NCBI RefSeq assembly: GCF_037975245.1
Contig: NC_092576.1
Span: 11,043,111 to 11,107,110, forward strand
Direction of reading: 5' to 3'
From: Apostichopus japonicus
Taxonomy: Eukaryota > Echinodermata > Holothuroidea > Aspidochirotida > Stichopodidae
Length of the DNA stretch: 64,000 nt
Part shown: positions 50,371-62,834 of the stretch, one piece after another
Numbering within the stretch: position 1 is the first letter of the stretch
Layout of the letters: every line of letters begins with the position of its first letter
Program-made: the position numbers and the translations under genes
The notes under the pieces: generated by a model
The model's database searches: none
What the model was told of the DNA's origin: nothing
Seen by the model: only the letters and a program-made list of their open reading frames with translations

Positions 50371-51811
50371 TTCCCACTCTCAACTGTCAGAGCGTAATAT
50401 CTTAGAGAGGATTATTTCTAAGAAGAGTTTGAAAGGCTCAAAATGAGGGTCCCCAGGTATTCGTCAATATTGTGCTCTAATGTTGGAATATTTCTATGGG
50501 TTTGAAGAACATTGTGGAATCTTTGTATAATAATGGTCAGTTTAGATTTAAATTAAATAAGTTACTTTTGGGTCACTCATAATCTGATGCGTACCACAAT
50601 TGGTGCAGTGTGGGTTGTTTGAGACGTTTTATATGTTTTATCAAAATTGTGTAAGTATATGACATGATTAACTTGTGGTTAGCTCTTTCGTTGTGATATT
50701 TAGAAATGTTAAGATGTGCTTATTACTAAAGTTAAGTACTGATGCCTATCGTGAACGTTTATTATGATTTTAAAATCTTTATTTACATGTTCTTAGTCAA
50801 GCAATAGGCCTAATTTTTGGTATAAAGACCTACCACACACAATGTAATCATGCATTGTGTGCGGTTAAGTATTTGTCATTGATGAAACAAACCCAATAGA
50901 AGTACGTACAGTTTGTTATATGAAACTTATGTTAATTTTCAGTGTCATGTTCGCTTACCTTCACCTTCCAAATGTTACAAAGAAGTAAAAACAATGGAAA
51001 GCATATGTTTTATCGTCACTGAGACTATAACATCATATTGGAAGTATGGCAGCACATGGCATATCTCCCAACCCTCATATTCCCTGAGCAGCAAACCGCT
51101 GTGTTTCTATAGATACTTAAGGAAGTTGGTAATCACAATGCTCTTCATCATGTAATCTGAAGAGGATGGTTCAGGTTTGGTCTCCTTTGTGTTAAATATC
51201 GTCAGCTCAACATATGGAGTACACCATAGATAGAATATGTGCAAGAATGGGATAGAATACTAGCAATGGACGGTCCCTTGCCGGTGGGCCTCTCCTAATT
51301 CATTTATATGTTTTGTTTTGTTCTGTTCTGTTCTCTCGCATTAATAAGTATGAAAAATAGATAAAGAAACGAAACGTACACATAGTAAAAATATTTTTCA
51401 TGTCTCAGTTGCAAATCGTACAAAAAATATAACATAAAAGTAAAAAGAACAACATGTGACATTTTTAAGCACACTAAAAGAAAAGGAAAGGTTTGTCAAC
51501 CAATGATTTTTAGAAAGAAGAAAGTAATGTAGAAAGACAATGGGGGGGGGTGAGACAAAACCGAGGAATATGCTCGAAGTATAACGTCGATTTTGCACTG
51601 ATTAATGAATGGTGCACACAAATTTTAGTCTACTGTGTACTTTGACGATTACTTAAATAAACGCCTTTTTAAATCAAGTTGTATTAAGGGTTTTAGCACT
51701 TATTTGTCATATCATTAACTTCTTTGCCATATTCAGACGATTAAAACGACGGATGTGCTATTTCACAATTTAAATATTGGTAGGACGAAAATATACAATG
51801 ATCTTCCAGAT
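50371..51811. other. Intergenic, no gene recognised
   Basis: AT-rich, with a TGTTCTGTTCTG run near 51310 and a poly-G run at 51541-51550. Confidence 0.4.
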
Positions 51812-51817
51812 TTTATT
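51812..51817 (-). terminator. Possible polyadenylation signal of small gene
   Basis: AATAAA on the minus strand, 33 bases after the stop codon of the 51851-52150 open frame. Confidence 0.35.
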
Positions 51818-51850
51818 GTAACCAATGTACTGACGAAAGAAATGCAGTCT

Positions 51851-52150
51851 TCATGAAACATGTCTATATAGGCCCAGTTCGACAGTTGATGTTTTAAAGA
51901 CTGACAATTGGGAGACAAAGTCCTGCACTGCTATTCTTATCGTTATAGCATTCACAAAAATATTGATTGATCCATTTCCCTTCCGGTTTATCCCGAATAA
52001 TTCATTGGAAGCTAGATACCCTTTTACTTTCTTGCTTCCTTTTTCTAGCAACTGTTGATAATAATCCTGCGTTAAAAACTTTTGTCTGTCATATTCTGCT
52101 GTCCTTAAACTTCTATCTATGCGATTAACTTCCTGTGGTATATTTGACAT
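51851..52150 (-). CDS. Small hypothetical protein (99 aa)
   Basis: ATG-initiated frame with protein-like composition: MSNIPQEVNRIDRSLRTAEY at the start, then QKFLTQDYYQQLLEKGSKK and GYLASNELFGINRKGNGS. Predicted soluble, helical first half (charged) and beta/hydrophobic second half. No signal peptide. I do not recognise the family. Support for a real gene: an acceptor just upstream (aaggtttAG, 3 bases before the ATG), a strong donor at 52487 that could end a leader exon, and AATAAA after the stop. It may instead be one exon of a longer gene or a conserved repeat-derived frame. Confidence 0.4.
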   Translation of the reverse strand: MSNIPQEVNRIDRSLRTAEYDRQKFLTQDYYQQLLEKGSKKVKGYLASNELFGINRKGNGSINIFVNAITIRIAVQDFVSQLSVFKTSTVELGLYRHVS

Positions 52151-52480
52151 ATTCTAAACCTTGTTATGTGAAATAATGAGACATAAATTAGTCTTTAATA
52201 TGCCTTCACACCTTTTTTATAAGCAGTAATGAAGACATTTATCACCTTTAATTCCTCATTTAAGTTCATCCGTAAGGAATTCCACTCATAACAAAACATT
52301 TCAAAAATGGCGAATGGCACGGAAAGCTACGAGACCATTGTTGTTCTTATGACAAAGCGGCAATGATCATGGTTACTTGGAGTTCTAGCGAGTAACCTAT
52401 ACAACTAAATTTGTAGGTAGAGGACAGGGCATGTCGTTACCATACGTGTAATGTAGTGAAACTATCCTCGTTTATATAAG

Positions 52481-52490
52481 ACTTACCTGA
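52481..52490 (-). promoter_or_regulatory. Candidate splice donor of a leader exon
   Basis: TCAG|GTAAGT on the minus strand (exon end 52487), a consensus donor 330 bp upstream of the 99-aa frame. It could belong to that gene or be a distant leader exon of gene E. Confidence 0.35.
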
Positions 52491-53539
52491 TACCGAAATC
52501 TACTGCTTTTGTCGTTTTGGTCTTCTAAAATTACTGATTTCTCTTGATCTGCGTCATTTGTGTGGCAAACTGCTACACTGTAGTGCTGTACCGACTCTGT
52601 ATGTACTTTGTCGATAGCAGTGGTTGTATTCAACAGTTAGAATGGTTGAAAGGTTATCTCCAGCTGTCTGTTCAATCAAGTTGAAAGATGTATATCACAA
52701 GTATTTGGATGTGTACTACTTGTCATATACAAGCATAGTGGGACTTGTCGTGGAGTATGATTACCCCTCATTTTCAGCTACATGTGCATTCCACGGCTGT
52801 GCTTTAGTCCACTCAGTTGGATCCAATGCATTAGGCATATTTTCACGGTATTCGAAAAGTCGAAATTATGACTTGTAAGTAAAAATTTGATGAAATACCA
52901 CCAATAGTTCATGTGGAAGTTTCGTCATGAAAACAACCATCGAATCCAACGGAAAGCCGTAACAAGCATGTTGAAAAAGTCCAGACAAAGTTCAAAATGC
53001 TGCAATGAAGCATATCTTAAGCCCTCGACATAGAAAGTAAACAATTTCTAAGAACAACTCAAAGTTTAATTAAAAACGGTAAACATTAAAATTTTAAACT
53101 GAGATAAAGTAGTCAGAATTTTTAGTTCAGTTTACTTTCAGTTTTTTTTTTAATTCATTTATTTGTTTTATCGCCAATTGTGTACAAAGGGAAAGGAAGT
53201 CTCCTAAAAAGTCATAAAAGACTTAACAAGGTAGGAGACTCCCTGGGAGAAAAGAAAAGAAAAATGTTGAAAAAGAAAAATGTACAACTATTTTTCGGTT
53301 TCAACAACTATATTTCGGTCGCGTATTTTCAGTACGTTTACATTTACAATGTGCATACAGTGAGAGACCGGGAGAACCCACAAGAAGCTTAGCAAAGCTT
53401 ATAAGCGTGGATACCCCCTAGAACGGAAAGTGTATAACGTATAACTAAACTTAGTAGATGGCATATAAGAACAATAATCGAAAACAAAATAACACTTAAC
53501 ACAAAACAAAACACAACACAACAAAACAGAAAGTGCAAA
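52491..53539. other. Intergenic, no gene recognised
   Basis: Open frame 52624-52878 (+, 84 codons) has no recognisable motif. The right end from about 53160 is A-rich and may include the 3' tail of the LINE at 53.54-56.06 kb. Confidence 0.35.
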
Positions 53540-56060
53540 GGCCTATTAAACATAACAAAAATTGTTACAATCTTGCGGACATTAAAGTTTACTTTTAAAG
53601 GTGTAAGAGGAAGCATACTGGTAATGCGTAATATAAAAAAAAAAGGGAATCTAATTCCAAACATGGGGAGCAACATAACGAACACTGTGAAGGGATGACT
53701 GGAGTCTGCACAACGGTGTACTTACAACGTTAGCGGATCGGGTTTGGTAAGAATTAACTTCACTAACACATCTTAAAGAAATCTCTAAAGGTATCAGGTA
53801 ATTGTCTTTTTATAAAAATTGTACACAAGTATACCACATTGATAACGATTGAAATCGTAGATTGATAGAATATTCAGTTTTACAAAGAGAGGAGGGTGTT
53901 AGAGATGATAGGTGTTAAAAATATAACTCTTTTTTGTAGGATGAATAATTGCTGTAACTTGGACGGATATGTGGAGCCCCGAACAATATTACAATAAGAT
54001 AAAAAAAAAAGGTAGAATGAGAGTTTTGTAAACAGTGATAAGAACTTTCCTATTTAGGGTTGAACGGATACGACCGATGATCGCAACACTCTTAGATACT
54101 TTCTTAGAGACTACAGTTATGAGATCTTCCAAAAAAATCCTATCGATTAAACTCCCCCCCCCCCCCTTGGCAACATTAGAATGTGGTATTTAGGTATTAC
54201 AGAGATTAATTGAATAGATAGTTGGATCAATTGCTTTGTTAATTTTACTAAACAATACGAAAGTAGTCTGCTTAACATTGACGTAAAGCATATTTAAACA
54301 CAATACCACCTGTGAACCTTCACGAAGTCCGTCTGAACAATTTCAAATAGACAATTGAAGTTATGACTCTAATAAAAGAAGTTTGTGTCATCGGCGTAAC
54401 TAATAATATGCAAGTTATCACTAGCCCTAAGTATATCATTAACATATATTACGCAAAGAAGTGGGCCCAAAATAGACCCTTGTGGGACACCACATCTTAA
54501 ATTTACGATAATGAGAATTTACATTTCTGATTGCAACAAATTGTTATTTATCAGAGAGATAGCTTTTAAACCATTCTAAGGCGTTGCCTATTACTCCAGA
54601 GTGTTCAAGTTTACTGAATAAAATATTATGATGTATCAAACGCCTTAGACAAATGCAGAAATGTGCGCGAAACAAATTGTCTCTTTTCAAATGCATTCGT
54701 AATCATATCAGTCAGATGGAGTAGGGCATGAGAAGTTGAACTTACAGGAAGAAACCCGAACTGGTAATTATAGAAAACGTTATGCTTCATTAGAAAGCTA
54801 TGTAATCTTTGAAATATTATTTTTTCAATATCTTAGAGAAGCATGGAAAAACTGGAACAGGTCTGTAATTTGTGACAAGTTTATTGTCTTCATTTTTAAA
54901 AATAGGGACTACAAGTAAAATTTTCCTGCGTGTAGGAACAATGCCCTGGTCTAATGATAGATTAAATGCATGATATAAAGGCTTACAGATAGAATTAGCA
55001 ACATACTTAACAACAACATGTGAAATTTCATCATAACAAGCGGAAGGGTTTGTCAATGACATAAGTTATTTGAAAATGTCATCACCCGTTACTGGGTGGA
55101 AGAATAAAGGGTTGGCCACAGGATCTCCTATATAGCAATTGTGGGTAACTGAGTTAACTTTTGGAACAATATCAGTGAAGAAAATATTAAAGACATTGCT
55201 TATTTCACCAGGATTTGATACTACATTACCATCATGTCGAATTTTATCGATCTGGTCAACAGAAGACTGACCGTTCAGGAGAGTACTAAAAGAGCCCCAT
55301 GTTTTCTGCACATCATTATCACAATTTCAAATAAGTTATGATAACATAACCTTTTGGCACATCTTATAACTGATGTTAACCGATTACGAAAACGTTTGTA
55401 GACAGTTAACTTTCGGGAAAACGACGTTTCATGTACTTTCTATATATAACTTTTGTTTGGTATGACAAGAATTGAAAATAGCTACGGTCAGACAAGGTTG
55501 CGTTTAAAAATTTTCTTGGGCCAATAATTGACAAGTGGGAAGGATTTTTCATAGTAGTCACTACATAATACCAGGTAAAGGTGTTATAGGCACCGTTAGG
55601 ATCGTTCTTACTATAGACATCGGCCCATTGTTCACTTTACATAATCGATTTAAACTTGTGGAGTTTTTCAGAGGAGGTATTTCTATGAGCGGCCAAATTA
55701 GTCTCTGTGGAATTACTTCGACTAGGAAGATGAACATCAGAGGGTACAGTAACAGGTAGATGGTCAGGAACATCGTCAATGAGTATACCAGGATGACAGG
55801 GTTTGTTATATATATTGTTCATGACCATATCAAGAAAGATGGCTGAAGTAGGGTCACCAGGGTAGGTAGATTGTAAAGTGGCAAAATAGCATTAGAGTAA
55901 ACAAGATTCATGAACTGACAAGCAGTGACATCATAACAATCCATTAAGTTACAATTGAAGTCACCAATAATAAAACAACCTTTGTTCGTAGCATTTATAG
56001 CAACAAATAGTTTGTCTAGTGAATCAGATGCAATAACATTGAAACCTTTAGGGCATTAAA
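53540..56060 (-). mobile_element. CR1/Jockey-like LINE: endonuclease and reverse transcriptase, decayed
   Basis: Read on the minus strand from the right: GCFIIGDFNCNL (apurinic-type endonuclease, GDFN at 55965-55954), DDVPDHLPV (endonuclease end), ISNVFNIFFTDIVPKVNS, then the RT blocks CYDEISHVVVKYVANSIC, LVVPIFKNEDNKLVTNYRPV and FSKILKK. Next come FSKLEHSGVIGNALEWFKSY, YVNDILRASDNLHIISYADD (catalytic YADD at 54398-54387) and YCNIV...YPSKLQQLFILQK, ending near SLHSVRYVAPHVWN. The order is that of ORF2 in CR1/L2/Jockey elements. Several stops, frameshifts and a G-run insertion (about 54156-54168) make it inactive. The endonuclease N-terminus is missing, so it is 5' truncated. Confidence 0.85.
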
Positions 56061-57883
56061 TGAAACATTCTTGGTAAAAATATCGATAAAAAGTGACTCA
56101 AAATACCTTCTGACATGCTTACTTTGGAACATAAAATCGAAATTTGGTTGTAAAAAGCTGTATTATCGAGCGTGTAGTAGATATTTCGGCAGTTATTGGA
56201 ATTTTCAGATGAAGCATTTGTATACAATATTGAAACTTGTGTGTGAATTAAGTAAATTAAACAAATACTACGGAAAACGACAACTTAAACTGTTTTATTA
56301 AGGCAATCTACCAGTAAGAGATGATTTCATTTTAAATTAAAACGAATTACATCTGTCTACATTAAACAAAAGATTGGAAAATAAGAATTTAAATAATTTG
56401 AAAATGGATATCAGGACGTGCTTATATAATTTTAGATGCTCCATTATGCATATTTACAGCAATTAAAAGTAATTGATAATTCACTACTTTTTTTAATTTT
56501 AGTTTTTTATTGTTTTACAACTATCTACACGGGAATTCTTTCTCTTTTATTCTCTCTCTTTTGTGTGTGTGTGTGTTTTTGTTGCAGTAGATACCGTACG
56601 CGGTTTTTTAACATTTTTTTTTTGGGGGGGGGGAGGTGATTTATTTAACAGCTATCTCAAAACGAGACAATGCTTTGTTACTATTCAAAAGGTTTTGGAA
56701 ATGAACCCAAAGATATTTTTACAGCTACAATGCATGTCATTTGCTGATTTGTAAGAAATAAGAATGCCATATCTTAGTTGTTTCATTTAGTCGTTGTAAT
56801 AAACATTACATCAGTTAGTTATCAGAGTTCAAAAAAATGTCCTTATATTTTGTGTTTTTTACTTGTCAAAAGTTTCAAGTCATCTATAAATACTCCAGAT
56901 GTTCTCATGCCATAATCAATGAAATATGTAATATATATACTTGAGGGGTATCCTTTCCAAGTGACGGCCTTGACAATTCTTACACAAAACGATTTTCGTT
57001 GCATATGCATTCTATTTTGACTAAAATGAAACAAAGCATTAAGTGTTTATGTTTCCAGAGAACCAAGTACTACTGTTCATCCTGTCATCGAGATTGCCAT
57101 TTGTGTGTTGACTAATTGTTGACTTCTCTATGATGCAACCTTGTTGAAGACTTATCCACTTCTCTCTTCTTCTTCCTGTTTTCTCTCCCTCTCTCTACTT
57201 TTCTCTCATTCTCTCTCTATGTTTGCAACAAAACGTTACAAAGTCTGTAAGAATGATGCAAGTCAAACATTGTTACAAAGAGACAAAATCGTTCTTTTAA
57301 AGTAACATTTGACACTGTCGACCACTTCCTAAAATGCCGCAAGGTGGTATTTTCAGCTATCCCCGTTCTGACGAAGCTGATATAATTGACTTTCAGAGAG
57401 GTGGAACATTGTTCATTGACCCATTACTCTAAAATAGATTGGAAATTTGCCTTTAACGATTTCCTTTTTTAAAACACAAGTCAAGCAATGCTGGAAAGAT
57501 TCTAAGCAAATTCTCAGACGGTGCCCAACCGAAATGCTGACCAAAGACAGATTGCCTCACTGTTCCAATGTCGGTCATAAAATTATGCATCTTTCGTATA
57601 TTGTTCGGCTCAGTTGGACATTCCGGTACAACTAATAGCATTTTTAGTACATCACTACGACATTAGGATCGAAAGAATACATTAAAAGAGGATGTACAAC
57701 ACCGCATCATTCATTCCATGATTCAACAAGATTAGTGTGTGTATACATAAATCGAACGACTGTTCTAATGTTCTTGCTCAAAGGATGATGTATAGAAAAG
57801 TTCTTCATTGTTTACTTTTTTACTTCATACCTGAGTTCATATGTGAACACAAAAAAACAGCATTTCCGTTTTTTAATTAGGTG

Positions 57884-57885
<2 letters not shown>
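56061..57885. other. Intergenic, possible piggyBac-like trace
   Basis: No gene recognised. A TG repeat near 56560-56575 precedes a T-run and a G-run (56611-56633). At 57056-57110 a frame reads RTKYYCSSCHRDCHLCVD then stops. This resembles the cysteine-rich C-terminus of piggyBac-type transposases, but nothing else of one is seen. Confidence 0.3.

Positions 57886-57923
<38 letters not shown>
57886..57923. repeat. (TA)n microsatellite, SINE tail copy 1
   Basis: About 38 bp of TA directly next to the tail of the SINE on the minus strand. Confidence 0.85.
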
Positions 57924-57926
<3 letters not shown>

Positions 57927-58050
57927 GAAAATCATAATGATTTGGAAAATCAAGAACAGTGAAAAAACTTTCAGCCTCCACCGGGATTCGAACCACCTGC
58001 CTTCCGCTCTGTACGCGGACACCCTAACCACTAGGCTATGGACGCTGATT
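57924..58050 (-). mobile_element. tRNA-derived SINE, copy 1
   Basis: Minus-strand unit: a 72-nt tRNA-like head (58045-57974), a body that includes GAAAGTTTTTTCACTGTTC and GATTTTCCAAATCATTATG, and a (TA)n tail. The head has an A box (TAGCCTAGTGG) and B box (GGTTCGAATCC). A second copy of the body and B-box side is at 58644-58732. Confidence 0.75.
57974..58045 (-). tRNA. tRNA-like SINE head / tRNA pseudogene
   Basis: Folds by eye as a tRNA: acceptor arms GCGTCCA and TGGAGGC pair at six of seven positions (G-G mismatch at position 3). The anticodon stem is CCGC/GCGG with loop GTACAGA (anticodon position ACA). The T arm contains GGTTCGAATCC. Because it is attached to a repeated body, it is most likely the head of a SINE rather than a working tRNA gene. 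Confidence 0.55.
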
Positions 58051-58283
58051 GTATGTCCAGAGGTTCGAAACCGGTAAGGAAGGTCGTAATTTCACTGTAG
58101 GCGTTTGTCACCTGTATCGAACAATACTAGTTCTGTTTTTTGGTGACATATTTTTGCCTTACTCAAGAGATCAAACATGATGCTGACCAACTCGAAATCA
58201 TTTGTGATTCCTAAAGCCGGATCTCTAAAGAGATACTTTGAACAGTCTTTATGTTAATGTAATAGAGGTAAACGACAAAGGCA
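58051..58283. other. Short unique stretch
   Basis: Nothing recognised between the SINE and the MITE. Confidence 0.4.
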
Positions 58284-58291
58284 AATGACTA
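58284..58291. repeat. Target-site duplication, left copy (AATGACTA)
   Basis: Exact 8-mer repeated at 58635-58642 around the MITE. Confidence 0.9.
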
Positions 58292-58634
58292 CAAGGGCGT
58301 AGGAACCGGGGGGGCTGGGGGCGCCAGCCCCCCCAGTGAAAAATATGGGGGGCGGAAGTATCGTTCCGCCCCCCGCTCCGCAAGTCAGAAAACCCCTTTT
58401 TCATTTCCAAATGAGAAAAAAATCTCATTTGAAGCACCAAATTGCATCTAAGGCCAGGTGAAAATGCAAAATTCTTTACAAAATGGAGTGGGTGTTGAAG
58501 TGTGCTATATTGCACCAAATTGCATCTGAGGCCACCTGGAAATGCAAAAAAAAATCCAAATTAGACCCCTCCCCCAGGCCGGCCATCAGTCTTCAGCCCC
58601 CCCCCCCACTCAAAAGTACCTTCCTACGCCACTG
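58292..58634. mobile_element. hAT MITE (343 bp)
   Basis: Left end CAAGGGCGTAGGAA and right end (complement) CAGTGGCGTAGGAA form a 14-bp imperfect inverted repeat. The flanks are perfect 8-bp direct repeats AATGACTA. Subterminal G- and C-runs are as in the 1.68-kb element. Internally the phrase ACCAAATTGCATCT.AGGCCA occurs twice (about 58436 and 58515). Non-coding. It inserted next to the second SINE copy. Confidence 0.88.
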
Positions 58635-58642
58635 AATGACTA
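58635..58642. repeat. Target-site duplication, right copy (AATGACTA)
   Basis: Exact copy of 58284-58291. Confidence 0.9.
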
Positions 58643-58643
58643 T

Positions 58644-58731
58644 ATATAAATGAAAATCGTAATGAGTTGGAAAATCAAGAACAGTGAAAAAACTTTCAGC
58701 CTCCACCGGGATTCGAACCACGGGCCTTCCG

Positions 58732-58732
<1 letters not shown>
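58644..58732 (-). mobile_element. tRNA-derived SINE, copy 2, truncated
   Basis: Matches the copy 1 body (CAGTGAAAAAACTTTCAGCC on the plus strand) and the B-box side of the head (GATTCGAACCA). It is cut off at the anticodon side by a (TA)n array. Confidence 0.7.

Positions 58733-58824
<92 letters not shown>
58733..58824. repeat. (TA)n microsatellite
   Basis: About 92 bp of TA replacing the rest of the SINE head. Confidence 0.95.
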
Positions 58825-58829
<5 letters not shown>

Positions 58830-58874
58830 CATTATATAAATATATATATAAGGTACATTATATAAATATATATA

Positions 58875-58967
<93 letters not shown>

Positions 58968-58990
58968 ATGTGTGTGTGTGTGTGTGTGTT
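58825..58990. repeat. Compound repeat: AAGGTACATTATATAAATATA duplicate, (TA)n, (TG)n
   Basis: A unit containing AAGGTACATTATATAAATAT occurs twice (58824 and 58850), followed by (TA)n to about 58945 and (TG)n with one TA step to about 58989. Confidence 0.85.
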
Positions 58991-59139
58991 ATAAAGAAAA
59001 TCCACGTATACTCCAAAATGAAATATTATTAGAAAAAGCAGAGATATAAGATTTGGCTTAATGGACAAATAAGGAGTATTGTTTTAGAAAATATATTGTA
59101 ATTCTTTTTACGAAAATGACGCTATAATAGTATTGAATG

Positions 59140-59540
59140 GTTTAGAAGTTACTTTGCTTATCTTCCTTTGATTCACAAAGTTTCTTCACCTTTTTTGTGT
59201 TTTTCTTCTTTTTTTTTGGTTTACGTGATCTTTTTACCAATTTATCATTTGTAAACTACCTGTTCCATCGTTAGATTTCCCTCTGTCTAGTTAATTATTA
59301 CTACATTATATGTAAGTATATGATGTTTTTTTATTGACTGGTATTGACTGGTTTAGAAGTTACTTTGCGTATCTTCCTTTGACTCACAAAGTTTATTCAC
59401 CTTTTTTTCTTCTTTTGGTCTACGTGATCTTTTTACCAATTTATGTTTTGTGAACTATCTGTTCCATCGTTAGATTTTTCTCTGTCTAGTTAATTATTAC
59501 TTCATTAAATGTAAGAATATGATGATTTTTATTGACAAAC
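59140..59540. repeat. Local direct repeat within the array (about 213-bp period)
   Basis: GGTTTAGAAGTTACTTTGC through TTAATTATTACT(A/T)CATTA occurs twice back to back (from about 59141 and 59350). Confidence 0.85.
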
Positions 59541-62349
59541 CATCGCTCACCAAACTGAAAGTAAACAAATGTATGGCGACGCAGAACACAAAGCTTCGTA
59601 TCTTGTTTGCTAAGTGTACGCGTTAATTACCACATTGTTATTGAGGTGTTTAATTTATTAGGTTAATGCACTCTGACGATATTGCTTTGTGATTCATTAA
59701 AATATACAGTTAGTCAAGATCGTTCGTAAAAAGTAAGTTTCTATGTGGAAAGATGCCTTGAGATTCAACTGATATTTCTCAGACTCATTATGAAACCAGC
59801 AAATAATTGACATTGCTACTTGAATTCAATCAATTTTCATACACGATTTTAGGAAACACTGAAGAAAGAACGACAAGAACAGAAAAACACTTTTATACAT
59901 ATACAGTTGCAAGTGTGGATCATCGCGTGGGTTTTATCAATAATGGCGCTATATGATGATACTTAATGGTTCTCAGGTGACGTTGCCTATCTTTCTCTGA
60001 TTCAGAAAGTTTTAAAAAGCTGTCTATGTGGTTCATTGCCTTCACAGGAGCTATTTTAGTACCGAACAATTCAGAGGAGTCTTTACTAATCTTACAGAAA
60101 TGTTCTTCACCAGTTTTTTGGCCTACGTGATCTTTGTCGCCTGTTTATGAAACACTCGCCCAAAACTTAGATAAGCATCTGTATACTTTATCAATATTCC
60201 ACTATCTTTTTAATGACAAATCATCTATCACCAAACTGAAACTAAAGAAACAGATAGTGATTGTTAACCCAGAAGGGCGTAACTTGTTTGTTAGATTCAT
60301 ATTAAATGCACGAACCTCTATGATCAATGTGTGTTCGATGTATTGGGTTTCAACATACAGTATAATTATATTTTGCGATGCATCAATATATATTGGTAAC
60401 GAGAAGTGAGATATTTGAAAAGAACGTACCATACGCTTCCACTGGTTTTACTCTAGTCTGAGCCAAACCAATGGAGTGTGGTAAATTCGGCAAATAACCA
60501 AACCTCATTTGTTGAGCTGATACATTTTTCTATAAGATTATGAACACGACTGTCCAGTGACTGAAGAACAAGTCATACCGAAAGAAGAAAAAACACATGG
60601 CGGTATGGTGCTATTGAGTGATTTGAAGGGGAATTGCTAATCTTTCCTTGATAACCCCCCAAAAATACCGTCTTTTTTCAACGTAAGTTTTTCGATGAAC
60701 AATTTATGAACCACTGGTCCCCAGCCTCAGAAAACACGCTATATTTGCTTTATCAAGTTTCCGTTATCTTTTAACTGACAAATTGTCTCTCACCAAACTG
60801 AAAGTAATCAAACCATGGTACGCTGTGTAACGTGTAACTCACTTGCTTATTATCATCGTAAGTTCCCACGACAGATAATGATCGAAGTGTGTTTTATGCT
60901 TCGGATAGCTGTAATAAATAGTTGCTTTGGGGTACATTAATGAAGATTGGTTACGACCTGCAAGGTTTATTTCGTTGATTTATTTAAAATTAAAGGATAA
61001 CTAACATGTGCTTCGATGGATAGGCTATTACTCTACGCTCTTGGAGTTAGAATTCAGTCAAAAATCAATCCTCACTTTTTGAGTTTGATAAACTTCGATG
61101 TACGATTTTAAGTCCGACAGAAGAATGAATGATAACGTACGAAACCACTTTTTATATAACTACAGTATATAAGTGGTGTGAATCGTGTGCTTTATCAACA
61201 ACGGCACTATAGTACTATTGAAAGATTCAGGGGCAACCTTGGCTGGCTTCCCTTGAATCAGATAGTTTCTTTACCCTTTGGATTGACTCCGTGATCTCTA
61301 GTGTCATAATTAATCATTGCATTTACTATCTGATCCAACCATTGAAAACCTTCTGCCTTATCAATATTCTGCAATCTTTTGATTGAAACAATATCTCTCA
61401 CCAAACTGAAAGTAAACAATTACGTATTGACTCTGAACCCAGGCGGGTAAAACTCGTGTGCTAAATATAATCGTAAATTCCACAACAGGTTATGTTTGAT
61501 GTGTGTTTCATATATTAGGTCTATGGGCAGATATTACCGCCAAAAAAGTGAGAAATGATAGCATTCTGTCATTTATATTGAAAAATCAACCATCTGTTCA
61601 TTTTATTGAGCAAATACTTTCAATACAACATTGGTTTACGACGTATTATAATGACTGTTACGAAAAATATAGAGATGATACTTGTTATTAACTGTCTTGG
61701 GCTTCGATGGCAACTTGAGATACACTAGTCTGTGGGGAATTCAGCATATAACAAAAACTTCGGATGCATTTGATAATCTTCACATAGGATTTTAAGTAAT
61801 ACTGTAGTCTATCTGACGATAACAAAAAAAAAATCCCAATTTTACTGTCAAACCAAAACCATGCAGTCAATTAGTACATTGACTGCTTTTAATATGGATG
61901 CAACTTCTACGATCACTACTCGCCAGAAAATTTGAGATTACCTAGTTTAACTAAGTAATCTCTCAGTTACTAATGAGTAGTGCATGAACTGTTTGATTAT
62001 TGTTGTAAATTAACGTTGGAGAATTTTTTATTGATTAGAGATAAATACAAGGTTTAAATAGAATGAGGTCTTCACTCAAAACCCTTATTTTGCCTTCTTG
62101 TCTACCTAGTGATATCCTTCGCAGTGTTTCGGCAATGCCTGCCAAGGTTTAAACCAATCATTCATCGGGTTTTATATTTCGAGAGATGTTTGCGACATAT
62201 TTTTTCCGTTCTTTTTTTTTGGTTTTGCCCAGATTTGGTTATTTGGACTTTGACTTACAGTGAGCGATCTTTGACGACGTATTACTTTAATTAATAAGAT
62301 TAACAAGCGGTGAAATGGTTTTAATGACTTGGATCATGACGTTTCAAAA

Positions 62350-62665
62350 GATCTATGTGAGAAATTCTATTAATGAAATGATAATTCAAAAACTGATGAC
62401 TGTTTTATTGAATATAATGGATAATGATATAATTGTTTTATTGGAACGGGTATTCCTCCACTCCAGCCTCCCCCACCCCCACCCCCACCTCTCCCATCCT
62501 CTCACACATGCAAACTTACATGCTTCACCAATTTCCATAAAATGTGAGAAATTCTATTGATGAACTGATAATTCCCTGCAAAAACTGATGACTGTTTTAT
62601 TGAATATATTGGATAAAGATATAATTGTTTTATTGTAACGGGTACTCCAGCCTCCCCCACCCCTT
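62350..62665. repeat. Local direct repeat (about 186-bp period)
   Basis: TGAGAAATTCTATT.ATGAA through AACTGATGACTGTTTTATTG and a C-rich CTCCAGCCTCCCCCACCCC end occurs twice. Confidence 0.85.
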
Positions 62666-62834
62666 GTTAAGTGGTTCGTTACATGTTTTATTAATAGCGG
62701 CGCTATAGTAGTATCGAATGGTGAATCTTGTTAGTCCTCCTTTAAGGCTCGATTGAAAAGTTCTTTCACCCCTTTGTGGCCTTTATTACAACAAACCATT
62801 TAATAAATCGTCGTGTTAAAGTTTATCAGCTTCA

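Noticed and set aside
57056-57110. Cys-rich peptide RTKYYCSSCHRDCHLCVD, like the end of a piggyBac transposase
   Set aside because: Only 18 codons before a stop, and no other transposase block or TTAA-flanked ends found. Too short to call.
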